In this document: one piece after another, positions 45,560 through 53,156 of the stretch
How the letters are laid out: each line of letters begins with the position of its first letter
How positions within the stretch are numbered: position 1 is the stretch's first letter
NCBI GenBank assembly: GCA_025998955.1
Contig: AP024676.1
Coordinates: forward strand, 1,550,001 to 1,614,000
Direction of reading: 5' to 3'
Length of the DNA stretch: 64,000 bases
From: Candidatus Roseilinea sp.
Lineage (GTDB): Bacteria; Chloroflexota; Anaerolineae; J036; Brachytrichaceae
Made by a program: the position numbers and the translations under genes
The notes under the pieces: model-generated
Seen by the model: the letters and a program-made list of their open reading frames with translations, nothing else
Told to the model about the DNA's origin: nothing
The model's database searches: none

Positions 45560-46891
45560 ATGACCGACCAGCTCCAAACTTTAATCGTTTCGACCGCACT
45601 CGCGGGCTGGCTGGCGCTGATGGCCTGGCCGGCAAGTCTTGCTGCCTCGCTGAACATGCAACGACTTGTATCCGCAGCTTCCCCCGCAGTTCAAGGGCAG
45701 CCCGCGGGTATCTTCCTTCCTACACTGAGTAACGTCGCACACCCCAGCATCGCCGTCGATCGCGCGGGAGGCATTCACATGGCGTTCGAGCCGGTCAGCG
45801 GGGCTGCGGGTCACCGCATGCCCGTCCAATACGGCTATTGCTCGGCGAACTGCATACGCCGGGAAAGCTGGCGAGTGATCGTTATTGGCGACGCCGGCCT
45901 GCCAGGCGCTGAAGTCCGCCTGGCGTTGACTGCCTCCGGCAAGCCGCGGCTGCTGTGGTTCAGCCAAGCAGACTGGCGCAAAGATGGGCAGTATGTGTTC
46001 GCCAGTTGCGATCGCGCCTGCACCGAGGCAGCCAACTGGCGCAGCCTCGCTATAGCAACGGACAGCGTTGGTGTGGGAGAGGGCCGCTATTTCGCCCTCG
46101 ATGCTGATGACAATCCCCATTTCTTTTACACCAACTCCAATGCCGATCACCAGGGCACTTTCCATCGTTACTGCCTGGCATCGTGCCTCTCGGCGCAGAA
46201 TTGGCGCGAGCAGAAGATCAGCGACAATTTCCTGCTCGGTGCATTCTCGCTGGCGTTCGACGCCCAGAACCGGATGCGCCTGGCGCTCGCGGCCGAGCAG
46301 AACAATCAGCGTGGCCTTTTCTACGTCACCTGCGAAGTGGAATGTATATCCCTCGCCAACTGGAAGATCACGGCATTGATGCGATTGGGAAACGAGTATG
46401 ACCTCAGCCTGCGACTGGATGACGCCGGGCGCCCCAGGCTGGCCGTCTACGCCGGCAACTCCGATGTGAGCGGCGAGGAGAAACGCCTGCACTACCTCCA
46501 GTGCAACAGCGACTGCCATTTGTTTGCTAACTGGACACGCAGCGCCGTCGGGTTAGCAGAAGGTGAAGGGGGCAACGTAGACCTTCTCCTGGACGGTCAA
46601 TCCCGCCCGCACATGGTCGTGGCCGATAGCGCCTTTCTACCGAAACGGATTAGCCTGGTCGCATGCGACAGCCGCTGCGACACGCCGCGTCTTGTCTGGC
46701 GGCAGATCGAAATTGAGAACGACGAGTCGGTGAGCGCTCGCCTGTGCAGCGTCGGATACGCCTACATCGGCAAACGTCCTGCGCTCGCGTGGCAACGCCC
46801 GAATCGCCTGCTGATTGCCCATGGAATCGAGAACAAGTGCCTGGGACGAGAGACGAGCATCCACCTCGTGCGCCTGACGGCGGTAGATTGA
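45560..46891 (+). CDS. Secreted protein with six CxxxC...NW repeats (propeller-like)
   Basis: 443 residues with an N-terminal signal or anchor (TALAGWLALMAWPASLAA). No known family was recognised. At least six repeats of about 50-65 residues share an aromatic-x-x-C-x3-C pattern followed by NW or SW: GYCSANC, ASCDRAC, RYCLASC, VTCEVEC, LQCNSDC and VACDSRC. Between them are beta-strand segments of the type FALDADDNPHFFY or LRLDDAGRPRLAVY. This suggests a six-bladed beta-propeller with one disulfide per blade. A GIFLPTLSN segment near residue 50 resembles the FLP tails seen in other exported proteins here. Probably extracellular binding. Confidence 0.78.
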   Translation: MTDQLQTLIVSTALAGWLALMAWPASLAASLNMQRLVSAASPAVQGQPAGIFLPTLSNVAHPSIAVDRAGGIHMAFEPVSGAAGHRMPVQYGYCSANCIRRESWRVIVIGDAGLPGAEVRLALTASGKPRLLWFSQADWRKDGQYVFASCDRACTEAANWRSLAIATDSVGVGEGRYFALDADDNPHFFYTNSNADHQGTFHRYCLASCLSAQNWREQKISDNFLLGAFSLAFDAQNRMRLALAAEQNNQRGLFYVTCEVECISLANWKITALMRLGNEYDLSLRLDDAGRPRLAVYAGNSDVSGEEKRLHYLQCNSDCHLFANWTRSAVGLAEGEGGNVDLLLDGQSRPHMVVADSAFLPKRISLVACDSRCDTPRLVWRQIEIENDESVSARLCSVGYAYIGKRPALAWQRPNRLLIAHGIENKCLGRETSIHLVRLTAVD

Positions 46892-46968
46892 TGGGCTGAA
46901 ATATCCACTGCTCCACCCACAACTCCTCGAGGCGCTCGGCGGCGCGGCAGATCAAGTGGTGTGCAGGT
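46892..46968. other. Short gap before the antitoxin fragment
   Basis: 77 bases after the CxxxC protein. No terminator hairpin recognised. Confidence 0.4.
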
Positions 46969-47103
46969 TCACTTCGACCGGGCGCGACGCTTCGACGGCC
47001 GGCGGCGCCGGCGCACCTGATAGGTCGGTGCTGCTTCCGCTACACGGGCTCGGCTCTCGTAAATCGCGCTCAAGATGTCTTCGCGCGTCAGGCGCACATT
47101 GCA
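46969..47103 (-). pseudogene. C-terminal fragment of a Phd/YefM-type antitoxin
   Basis: The minus strand encodes NVRLTREDILSAIYESRARV, AEAAPTYQVRRRRRPSKR and a stop. This aligns with the C-terminal 45 residues of the intact antitoxin at 48991-49284 (NVRLTRDEILGAIYESRSRL and so on). An in-frame stop lies just upstream and no start is present, so only the tail survives. The DNA differs at many positions, so the copy is not recent. Confidence 0.75.
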
Positions 47104-47214
47104 GATGCATCCGATGAGCTAAATGGCCGCGCTGGATCCGTCCACCGCATGTGGGTGGCCGTACTGCCGATTCACCGGCGACATCGGCGCGGTCTCGTGT
47201 GGGCTGCAGCACGT
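47104..47214. other. Gap between the antitoxin fragment and the dehydratase
   Basis: About 110 bases downstream of the dehydratase stop. No gene or clear hairpin seen. Confidence 0.4.
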
Positions 47215-48942
47215 TCAAGATCGGCCCACCACCGGCGACACGAAGCCAAGCTCGTCGTCCGTCTGCGGGCGCAGGAAGTCGAAGTCGCAGCCCTCGTCCG
47301 GCTGCAGCACGTGCTCCTGATACAAGCGCGGATAGCCGCGCCGGTGCGGCGATTTCGGCGGCTGCCACGCCGCTCGGCGGCGCGCCAACTCAGCTTCATC
47401 CACGAGCAGATCGAGCGTCCGCGCCGGCGCGTCCAGCGCGATCAGGTCGCCATCGTGAACCAGCGCCAGCGGCCCGCCGACGGCCGACTCGGGCGAGATG
47501 TGCAGGGCAACCGTGCCGTAGCTCGTGCCGCTCATGCGCGAATCGCTGATGCGCACCACGTCGCGCACACCCTGTGCCAGCAGCTTCTTGGGGATGGGGA
47601 TACTGCCCCACTCCGGCAGCCCTGGCACGCCCACCGCGCCGGCGTTGCGCAGCACCAACACCGTCTCCGGCGTGACAAACAGGTCATGCGAATCAATCCG
47701 CGCCAGCATGTCGGCGTAATCCTCGAAGACAAGCGCGGGGCCACAATGCTGCTGCAAGTGTGTTGAGGCCGTGGTGGTGCGCAGGATCGCGCCTCGCGGA
47801 GCGAGGTTGCCGCGCAGCACAGCCAGCGCGCCATCGGCTTGCAGGGGATGCGCACGCGGGCGGATGACGCTCGCGTCGCGGTTACTTGCTCCAGAAATAT
47901 TCTCGCCAAGCGTCGCGCCGGTCACGGTCAGCGCGTCGAGGTGCAGCAAATCGCGTATCTCGTTCATCAGCGCCGGCACGCCGCCGGCTGCATCGAAGTC
48001 GGGCATCAGCCGTTCGCCGCTCGGCTGCAGGTTGAGCAACATCGGCGTCGTGCGCGAGATCGCGTCGAAGTCGTCCAACGCCAACGGCACGCGCAGCCGG
48101 CCGGCGATGGCAATCAGGTGGATGACAGCGTTCGTGCTGCCGCCGATGGCGGCGTGCACGCGCAAGGCATTCTCGAATGCGTGGCGGGTCATGATCTGGC
48201 GTGGGCGGATGTCGCGCCGCACCAGTTCGACGATCTGTCGGCCGGTCGCCTCGGCGACGGCGACGCGGCGAGGGTTATGCGCCTCGATGGACGACGCGCC
48301 GGGCAGCATCATGCCCAGCGCCTCAGAAATCGCGGCCATGGTCGAGGCAGTGCCCATGGTGTTGCACGTGCCGGCACCGCCGGCGTAGGCCGTCTCCAGC
48401 GCCTGCCAGTCCTCGTCGCTGATCTTGCCCGCGCGATATTCGTCCCAGTACTTCCACAACGACGTGCCGCTGCCCACCTCTTGGCCACGCCATTTGCCGG
48501 TGGCCTTCGGGCCGGCGTTGAGTTGAATGGCCGGTAGATTGGCGCTGGCCGCGCCCATCAGTTGCGCCGGTGTGGTCTTGTCGCAGCCGCACAGCAGCAC
48601 GACGCCGTCAATCGGATAGGCGCGCAGCGTCTCCTCCAGCTCCATCGCCATCAGGTTGCGATACAGCATCGCGCTCGGCTTCATCAGCTCCTCGCCCAGC
48701 GAGAGGGTGTTGAATTCGAGCGGCACGCCGCCGGCGGCGATCACGCCGCGCTTGACGGCATCAGCGACCGCGCGCAGCCCGAGGTTGCAGTTGTTCAGCT
48801 CGCTCCACGAATTGGCGACGCCGATGATGGGCTTGCCGCGCACCAGGTTGGGATCCCATCCCACCACGCGCAGCACGGCGCGGTTCTGCAACCCCAACTC
48901 GTCGTCGCGGTCGAACCATTCGGCGCTGCGGAGAGAGATCAT
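47215..48942 (-). CDS. IlvD/Edd family dehydratase, probable sugar-acid dehydratase
   Basis: 575 residues. Iron-sulfur/Mg family motifs are present: CGCDKTTPAQLMGA, GGAGTCNTMGTAST and SDSRMSGTSYGT. The sequence after the first motif (GPKATGKWRGQEVGSGTSLWKYWDEYRAG) is the pattern of the sugar-acid branch (arabinonate, xylonate or similar) more than of dihydroxyacid dehydratase for branched amino acids. Location in a galacturonide/glycoside locus supports a role in converting aldonic acids to 2-keto-3-deoxy acids. Substrate not determined. True IlvD remains possible. Confidence 0.85.
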   Translation of the reverse strand: MISLRSAEWFDRDDELGLQNRAVLRVVGWDPNLVRGKPIIGVANSWSELNNCNLGLRAVADAVKRGVIAAGGVPLEFNTLSLGEELMKPSAMLYRNLMAMELEETLRAYPIDGVVLLCGCDKTTPAQLMGAASANLPAIQLNAGPKATGKWRGQEVGSGTSLWKYWDEYRAGKISDEDWQALETAYAGGAGTCNTMGTASTMAAISEALGMMLPGASSIEAHNPRRVAVAEATGRQIVELVRRDIRPRQIMTRHAFENALRVHAAIGGSTNAVIHLIAIAGRLRVPLALDDFDAISRTTPMLLNLQPSGERLMPDFDAAGGVPALMNEIRDLLHLDALTVTGATLGENISGASNRDASVIRPRAHPLQADGALAVLRGNLAPRGAILRTTTASTHLQQHCGPALVFEDYADMLARIDSHDLFVTPETVLVLRNAGAVGVPGLPEWGSIPIPKKLLAQGVRDVVRISDSRMSGTSYGTVALHISPESAVGGPLALVHDGDLIALDAPARTLDLLVDEAELARRRAAWQPPKSPHRRGYPRLYQEHVLQPDEGCDFDFLRPQTDDELGFVSPVVGRS

Positions 48943-48958
48943 ATTGTGTATTAAGCAG

Positions 48959-48986
48959 CCCCTAACGCGCTCGGAGCGCGTTGGGG
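48959..48986. terminator. Strong hairpin between antitoxin and dehydratase genes
   Basis: Arms CCCCTAACGCGCT and AGCGCGTTGGGG with a CGG loop and one bulged T. It lies between the antitoxin stop and the dehydratase ATG and lacks a U-run in the direction of transcription, so it may attenuate rather than terminate. Confidence 0.6.
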
Positions 48987-48990
48987 ACTC

Positions 48991-49284
48991 TTATCGCGCA
49001 TGGCGCTTTGGCCGCTTTGACACCTGGCGACGCCGGCGAATGCGATGGGTCGCAGGTGGCTCCGCCAATCGCGACCGGCTTTCGTAAATCGCACCCAGAA
49101 TTTCGTCGCGCGTCAGGCGCACGTTCACCTTGCCGACGTCGAGCGGCGAAGCTTCACGCGCCTGCGGCCTGACTACGAACGTCTGGCCATCGCGCCTTTG
49201 AATGAGCACCTCACCCGCCTCCAGCGCCTGGGCTAGCAGCCGGGCCAAATTCTGTCGAGCCTCGGAATAGGTATAGACGATCAT
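48991..49284 (-). CDS. Phd/YefM-type antitoxin
   Basis: 97 residues. The N-terminal DNA-binding part (MIVYTYSEARQNLARLLAQALEAGEVLIQRRDGQTFVV) is the typical Phd/YefM fold. The C-terminal part, which would neutralise a toxin, ends in a very basic tail (RRRRQVSKRPKRHAR). Its ATG overlaps the stop of a remnant PIN-domain reading frame by four bases, so a toxin gene once preceded it. With no intact toxin it is an orphan. Confidence 0.85.
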   Translation of the reverse strand: MIVYTYSEARQNLARLLAQALEAGEVLIQRRDGQTFVVRPQAREASPLDVGKVNVRLTRDEILGAIYESRSRLAEPPATHRIRRRRQVSKRPKRHAR

Positions 49285-49358
49285 CGTTTCACCTCCAGAA
49301 CCGGGATTTCCAGCTCGCGCGCGATTTGGACGAGTCTGTCATCCAACGAAAGATGATC
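49281..49358 (-). pseudogene. C-terminal remnant of a PIN-domain toxin
   Basis: The 25 codons before the antitoxin read DHLSLDDRLVQIARELEIPV followed by LEVKR and a stop. This is the usual PIN C-terminus (conserved Asp-Asp, then a helix and a PVLE strand). The stop overlaps the antitoxin ATG. The rest of the toxin is gone; the frame runs into the 3' end of the beta-helix gene. Confidence 0.6.
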
Positions 49359-50844
49359 ACGGCTTCGTCGTGAACGACCCCACCGGCCCGCCGTCGCTGC
49401 CAGCGGTGAGCGCGGGTGAGCCAGGCTGCAGACGAAAATCGCCCTTCTCCGGCGCGACGAATTGTGGATCGGCCTCGATCGCCGCTTCGCCGGTGAAGCC
49501 GAAGACGTCGGCGAAGTCGTTGGGCGGCCAGCCGACGCGAATCGGGAAGCTCACGCGATCCGTGCCGTGGAACAGGTTGTGATGCACCTCGATCCGGCGC
49601 AATTGCAACGCGCGTGCGCCATCGTCGTCGTACTTCAGCCAGCGATCGCTGTAGCCAATCTGAAAGCCGCGATTGGCGCTGAGGATGTTGTCGCGGATCT
49701 CCACGTCTTCGAGGTTTGCGCTGTAGAGGTAGATGCCGCCGGTGATCCAGAAATAACCGGTGGATGAGGCAGGGCCGTGGCCGTTGTGGTGGAGGGTGTT
49801 GTTGTAAATGTGCACGTCGCTGCGCGGTCCGTCGCCGCCCCAACGCGCGAACAGGATGCCTGTGCCGAGGTTGTCGTGCAGCAGGTTGTGATGGAAACGC
49901 ACGTTTCGCAGCGCCTTGCCGCCTTCGACCGAAATGGCGAAGCCCGCGCCCCGGCAGTTGCGCACCACGTTCTCATAAAGCTCGATGTCTTCCAGCTCGC
50001 CGAACCAGGCGTCCACGTACAACCCCTGACGGTCAGCTCGCTCGATCAGATTGTGATGTACTTTGCCGTGGCGGCTGACCTCCTTCACGTCAATGCCCTC
50101 TTTGAACACGTCGTACACGTGGTTATAGGCCACCTCGAAGTGCGCCGCGCTGCCGATGCTGATCGCCTCGTGCGGCGCTTCGCTGTTGCGGCTGTTGCCG
50201 GTCGGCAGCATGTCAAAGCTGTTAGCGCGAGTGACCGTGTTGCTGAGCACGCGGATGTATTCCGTGCCTTTGGCATCGTGGTTCGTGTCCCATACCGAGA
50301 TGCCCGATGAATACGTGTTATCGGTGTGATTACCGATGATGTCCACATACGAGCTATCCCGCACCGAGATGCCGGCGCCGCGCGAGTTGCGCACGTACAG
50401 GTTTTCGACGCGCACATACTGCACGGCATGCACTTGCAACGCGCCGTTGTCGTGCGAGAAGCGCATGCCGATCTTCGGCGCACCACGGTCAATGGCTGCA
50501 GCGTCTATGACGGTCTTCTCGCCAGGGTAGCCTTTGAACGTGATCCATGCCTCTGGCGCGCCGCTGTTAGCCACACGCACCGGCGTGTCGAGATCGTACT
50601 GTCCGCCGCGGATGAGCACGGTGTCGCCAGCGCGCGCTGTTTCGGCGGCCTTGTTGATCGTCAGCCACGGCTTGGCCAGCGTCCCAGGATTGTCGTCATG
50701 TCCATCCGGCGCGACGTAGAAGGTATTTGCCGGTATTGCGTCATTCATGGATGCCGATTGTGCACGCTGGCGCGGCGGCGGCGCGGCGCAGGCGGCCAGG
50801 ACGATGCCAGCGACAAGCGGGCAAAGGAGAACGAGTTGTTTCAT
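49357..50844 (-). CDS. Right-handed beta-helix lipoprotein (pectate-lyase-like fold)
   Basis: 495 residues with lipobox LAACA. Near residue 43 comes FYVAPDGHDDNPGTLAKPW, a start typical of parallel beta-helix proteins acting on polysaccharides. Many turns with the NTV.. / NHxVYD / NLLHDNLGTGI pattern follow, and the end reads PQFVAPEKGDFRLQPGSPA. It is probably a polysaccharide lyase or hydrolase of pectin-type chains, though lyase residues cannot be confirmed. It lies two bases after the GH30-like gene. The start is the ATG, not the upstream TTG. Confidence 0.85.
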   Translation of the reverse strand: MKQLVLLCPLVAGIVLAACAAPPPRQRAQSASMNDAIPANTFYVAPDGHDDNPGTLAKPWLTINKAAETARAGDTVLIRGGQYDLDTPVRVANSGAPEAWITFKGYPGEKTVIDAAAIDRGAPKIGMRFSHDNGALQVHAVQYVRVENLYVRNSRGAGISVRDSSYVDIIGNHTDNTYSSGISVWDTNHDAKGTEYIRVLSNTVTRANSFDMLPTGNSRNSEAPHEAISIGSAAHFEVAYNHVYDVFKEGIDVKEVSRHGKVHHNLIERADRQGLYVDAWFGELEDIELYENVVRNCRGAGFAISVEGGKALRNVRFHHNLLHDNLGTGILFARWGGDGPRSDVHIYNNTLHHNGHGPASSTGYFWITGGIYLYSANLEDVEIRDNILSANRGFQIGYSDRWLKYDDDGARALQLRRIEVHHNLFHGTDRVSFPIRVGWPPNDFADVFGFTGEAAIEADPQFVAPEKGDFRLQPGSPALTAGSDGGPVGSFTTKP

Positions 50845-50846
50845 AG

Positions 50847-52217
50847 TCAACGTAAGGGCGACCCTATGTGGTCGCCTGCTATGTGGTCGCCCGCATCCCG
50901 CAACGTCGTCAACGTGAAAATCGAATACGGCAGCACGAAAGCGTCGATGCCGTTGAACGGCCAGTTCGGCCCGCGCACGGGGATGCTGCCGATGTAGTGG
51001 CAGTTCTCGCCTTCGCTGGTGCGGTAGTGCGCCACGCTGCCCTGCACCACCGAATCGGCCAACCCCTCCAACCAGGCGTTGAGATACAACGCCTCGCCGG
51101 TCGTGTTCATGCCGACCAGCGTGACGCCATCGCGCGCCTCGTTCGAGAAGGCCAGTACGCGCAAGCCAGCGACCTCGCTCACGGCCTCAACGCGCTGCCA
51201 GCCGGGCGGCACAAAGCGGAAGGCGTGCTTCATGGCGTGATAGCGCTTCTTCGGCGTGTGCACGCGCAGACCCGTGCGCAACAAGCCGTAGATCGTCCAC
51301 GCCTCGTCGTGGTCGTGATAGTTGTCGTAGGCGTCCCACACCAGCGCGCCGCTGAAGCCGGCCTCAAGCAGGTCAAACAAGCGCGACGCCATCCGCCATG
51401 CCACATACCATTCCTTCTCGCCGCTCTGGTCGAGGTCGCCGAACTCGGTCATCCAGGCGCGCGCTCTTGGAAAAGCGTTTGCGACGGCCAGTACATCGGC
51501 GAACTGACTCGGCGTGAGGTCGGTATAGGTGTGCAGGCCAAAGACGCCGATGCGATCCTGAAGTTGTGGCAGCGCGACGATGGGCTTGAGATAGTCGGCG
51601 CTGAAGCGGCCCTGCTCTGCAACGACGAGCTTGATATGGTCGAGGCCTCTCGCGCTGAGCTTCGCATCGAGCAACTCGATCACTCTCGCAAAGGCCTCTG
51701 GCGAGACATGCGGCCCTTCCGGCTGGCCGAGGTCGGTCTCGTTGAGCGGGCCGAACAAAGTGAACCTGAGGCCTTCGCGCTTGACGGCCCACTCGACCAG
51801 CGAGACGAGCATGTCGCAGAAGCCATCGTAATCGGCCAGCGTCTTGCCGTCATCGCCCAGCATCCAGCGCGGCACGTCGCCGCTGCACGTCAGATACGGC
51901 TCGATGCCGTGCTCGTTCAGCCATCGCATCATCGCCCAGCCATTGCTCGCGACGGGGCGGGTGTAAATGCGTTCGAGGTGCGCCGAGTCGAGCGCCGCGG
52001 GGCCGAGGCTGCCATCCTCGTCAATCCAGTCGCTCTTGCCGAAGATGTCCACGCGATACAGGCGCGCGCCGAGGTCGTCGTGCAGCCGGCGCATGGTCGG
52101 GATGAGCTTGCCGCGGTTCCAGTATTTCGAGTTGATGTTGACGCCGAAGCCGTCAATCGTCTGATGCGCGCACGACGCATCCACACGCACGCAGGCCATG
52201 ATGCCGGGTCCCTGCAT
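50847..52217 (-). CDS. GH30/GH39-like glycoside hydrolase
   Basis: 456 residues, no signal peptide visible. The N-terminus has QTIDGFGVNINSKYW, the phrase that opens GH30-type (beta/alpha)8 enzymes. The proposed acid/base Glu 160 is in FGPLNETDLG and the nucleophile Glu 258 in WMTEFGDLD; GALVWDAYDNYHDHDEAW follows. The last residues repeat GDHIAGDHIG because a 15-base unit is duplicated at 50864-50893. The start is the ATG at 52217; extending upstream would run through the hairpin repeat and into the SDR gene. Exact substrate unknown. Confidence 0.82.
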   Translation of the reverse strand: MQGPGIMACVRVDASCAHQTIDGFGVNINSKYWNRGKLIPTMRRLHDDLGARLYRVDIFGKSDWIDEDGSLGPAALDSAHLERIYTRPVASNGWAMMRWLNEHGIEPYLTCSGDVPRWMLGDDGKTLADYDGFCDMLVSLVEWAVKREGLRFTLFGPLNETDLGQPEGPHVSPEAFARVIELLDAKLSARGLDHIKLVVAEQGRFSADYLKPIVALPQLQDRIGVFGLHTYTDLTPSQFADVLAVANAFPRARAWMTEFGDLDQSGEKEWYVAWRMASRLFDLLEAGFSGALVWDAYDNYHDHDEAWTIYGLLRTGLRVHTPKKRYHAMKHAFRFVPPGWQRVEAVSEVAGLRVLAFSNEARDGVTLVGMNTTGEALYLNAWLEGLADSVVQGSVAHYRTSEGENCHYIGSIPVRGPNWPFNGIDAFVLPYSIFTLTTLRDAGDHIAGDHIGSPLR

Positions 52218-52221
52218 CGTT

Positions 52222-52262
52222 TTCTCCCTCACCCCTGCCCTCTCCCGCTGGGAGAGGGAGAC
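52222..52262. repeat. Short repeat and hairpin between SDR and GH30-like genes
   Basis: Heptamer-like units (CTCCCTC, ACCCCTG, CCCTCTC) lead into an inverted repeat CTCTCCC/GGGAGAG. It fills the gap and touches the SDR stop codon. Confidence 0.6.
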
Positions 52263-53020
52263 TATATCGCCGCGCTGGCCGCGCCGTCCACGTAGAGCGC
52301 GCTGCCGGTCACGCCGCTGGATTCGTCCGACGCGAGGAAGAGCACGCAGTAGGCCACCTCGCGCGTGGTGGCCATGCGGCCGGTGGGCTGCTGCCGCTTG
52401 ATCAGCGCCTTGAGTTGCTCCTCGCCCATCTGTTCGAGCAGATGCAGGTTCATCGGCGTGTCCACCCAGCCAGGGCAAATGGCGTTGCAGCGGATGTTCT
52501 TCTCGGCGTACGACACGGCGATGGCCTTGGTCAAGCCGATCACCGCTGCCTTCGACGAGGTATAGGCCTCGTAGCCCGGCTCGGTCAGCGTCGCCATCAC
52601 CGACGAGGTGTTGATGATGCTGCCACCGCCCTGCACCAGCATGGCCGGGATGACCGCCTTGCACATCAAGAACATGCCTTTGACGTTGACGTCCATCACC
52701 TCGTCCCACGTCCCCTCGGTGAAGTCGAGCATCTCGCCGTGGGGCATGATGCCGGCGTTGTTGAAGACGACGTCAATGCGGCCATGCTCGCGCAGCGCGT
52801 TCTCGACCACCCGCGCGATGTCGGCAGCCTTGGACACATCGGCTCGCACGGCCAGGGCGCTCACGCCCGCCGGCAACTGCGCCTGCGTCGCGGTCAGCCC
52901 ATCCAGGTCGCGATCCACCAGCACCAGGGTCGCGCCGTGTTCGGCGAACAGGAGCGCCGTGCCGCGCCCGATGCCCGAGCCGGCGCCGGTGATGATGCAG
53001 ACTTTGTCTTGGAGTCTCAT
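52262..53020 (-). CDS. Short-chain dehydrogenase/reductase
   Basis: 252-residue classical SDR. TGAGSGIG at residues 11-18, NNAGIM near 88, catalytic Ser in INTSSVM and YTSSK for Tyr/Lys, then the PGWVDTPM loop. NAD(H) preference is suggested by the Asp in LVLVDRD. It probably oxidises a sugar or uronate-derived alcohol in the locus. Confidence 0.9.
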   Translation of the reverse strand: MRLQDKVCIITGAGSGIGRGTALLFAEHGATLVLVDRDLDGLTATQAQLPAGVSALAVRADVSKAADIARVVENALREHGRIDVVFNNAGIMPHGEMLDFTEGTWDEVMDVNVKGMFLMCKAVIPAMLVQGGGSIINTSSVMATLTEPGYEAYTSSKAAVIGLTKAIAVSYAEKNIRCNAICPGWVDTPMNLHLLEQMGEEQLKALIKRQQPTGRMATTREVAYCVLFLASDESSGVTGSALYVDGAASAAI

Positions 53021-53156
53021 GTTCTGCTTTTCGTAAGAGCGCGTTCGCACGCAGGGGCGACTCTGCGTGTCGCTCACACCATGCCCGAACGATGCGCGGG
53101 CAGGCACACCAGCCTACCCCTACAAGAAAGTGCGCTCCCTTTGTAGCGAGCAAGGC

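Noticed and set aside
47215-48942. Naming the dehydratase ilvD for branched-chain amino acid synthesis
   Set aside because: Motif context and neighbours fit the sugar-acid branch better and no ilv genes are nearby.
50868-52295. A 475-codon plus-strand frame opposite the GH30-like gene
   Set aside because: No recognisable domain and the opposite strand has catalytic motifs; shadow frame.
52217-52709. N-terminal extension of the GH30-like protein through the SDR gene region
   Set aside because: The extension is antisense-like, Gly/Arg-rich and overlaps the SDR on the same strand; the family start QTIDGFG lies just after the ATG at 52217.
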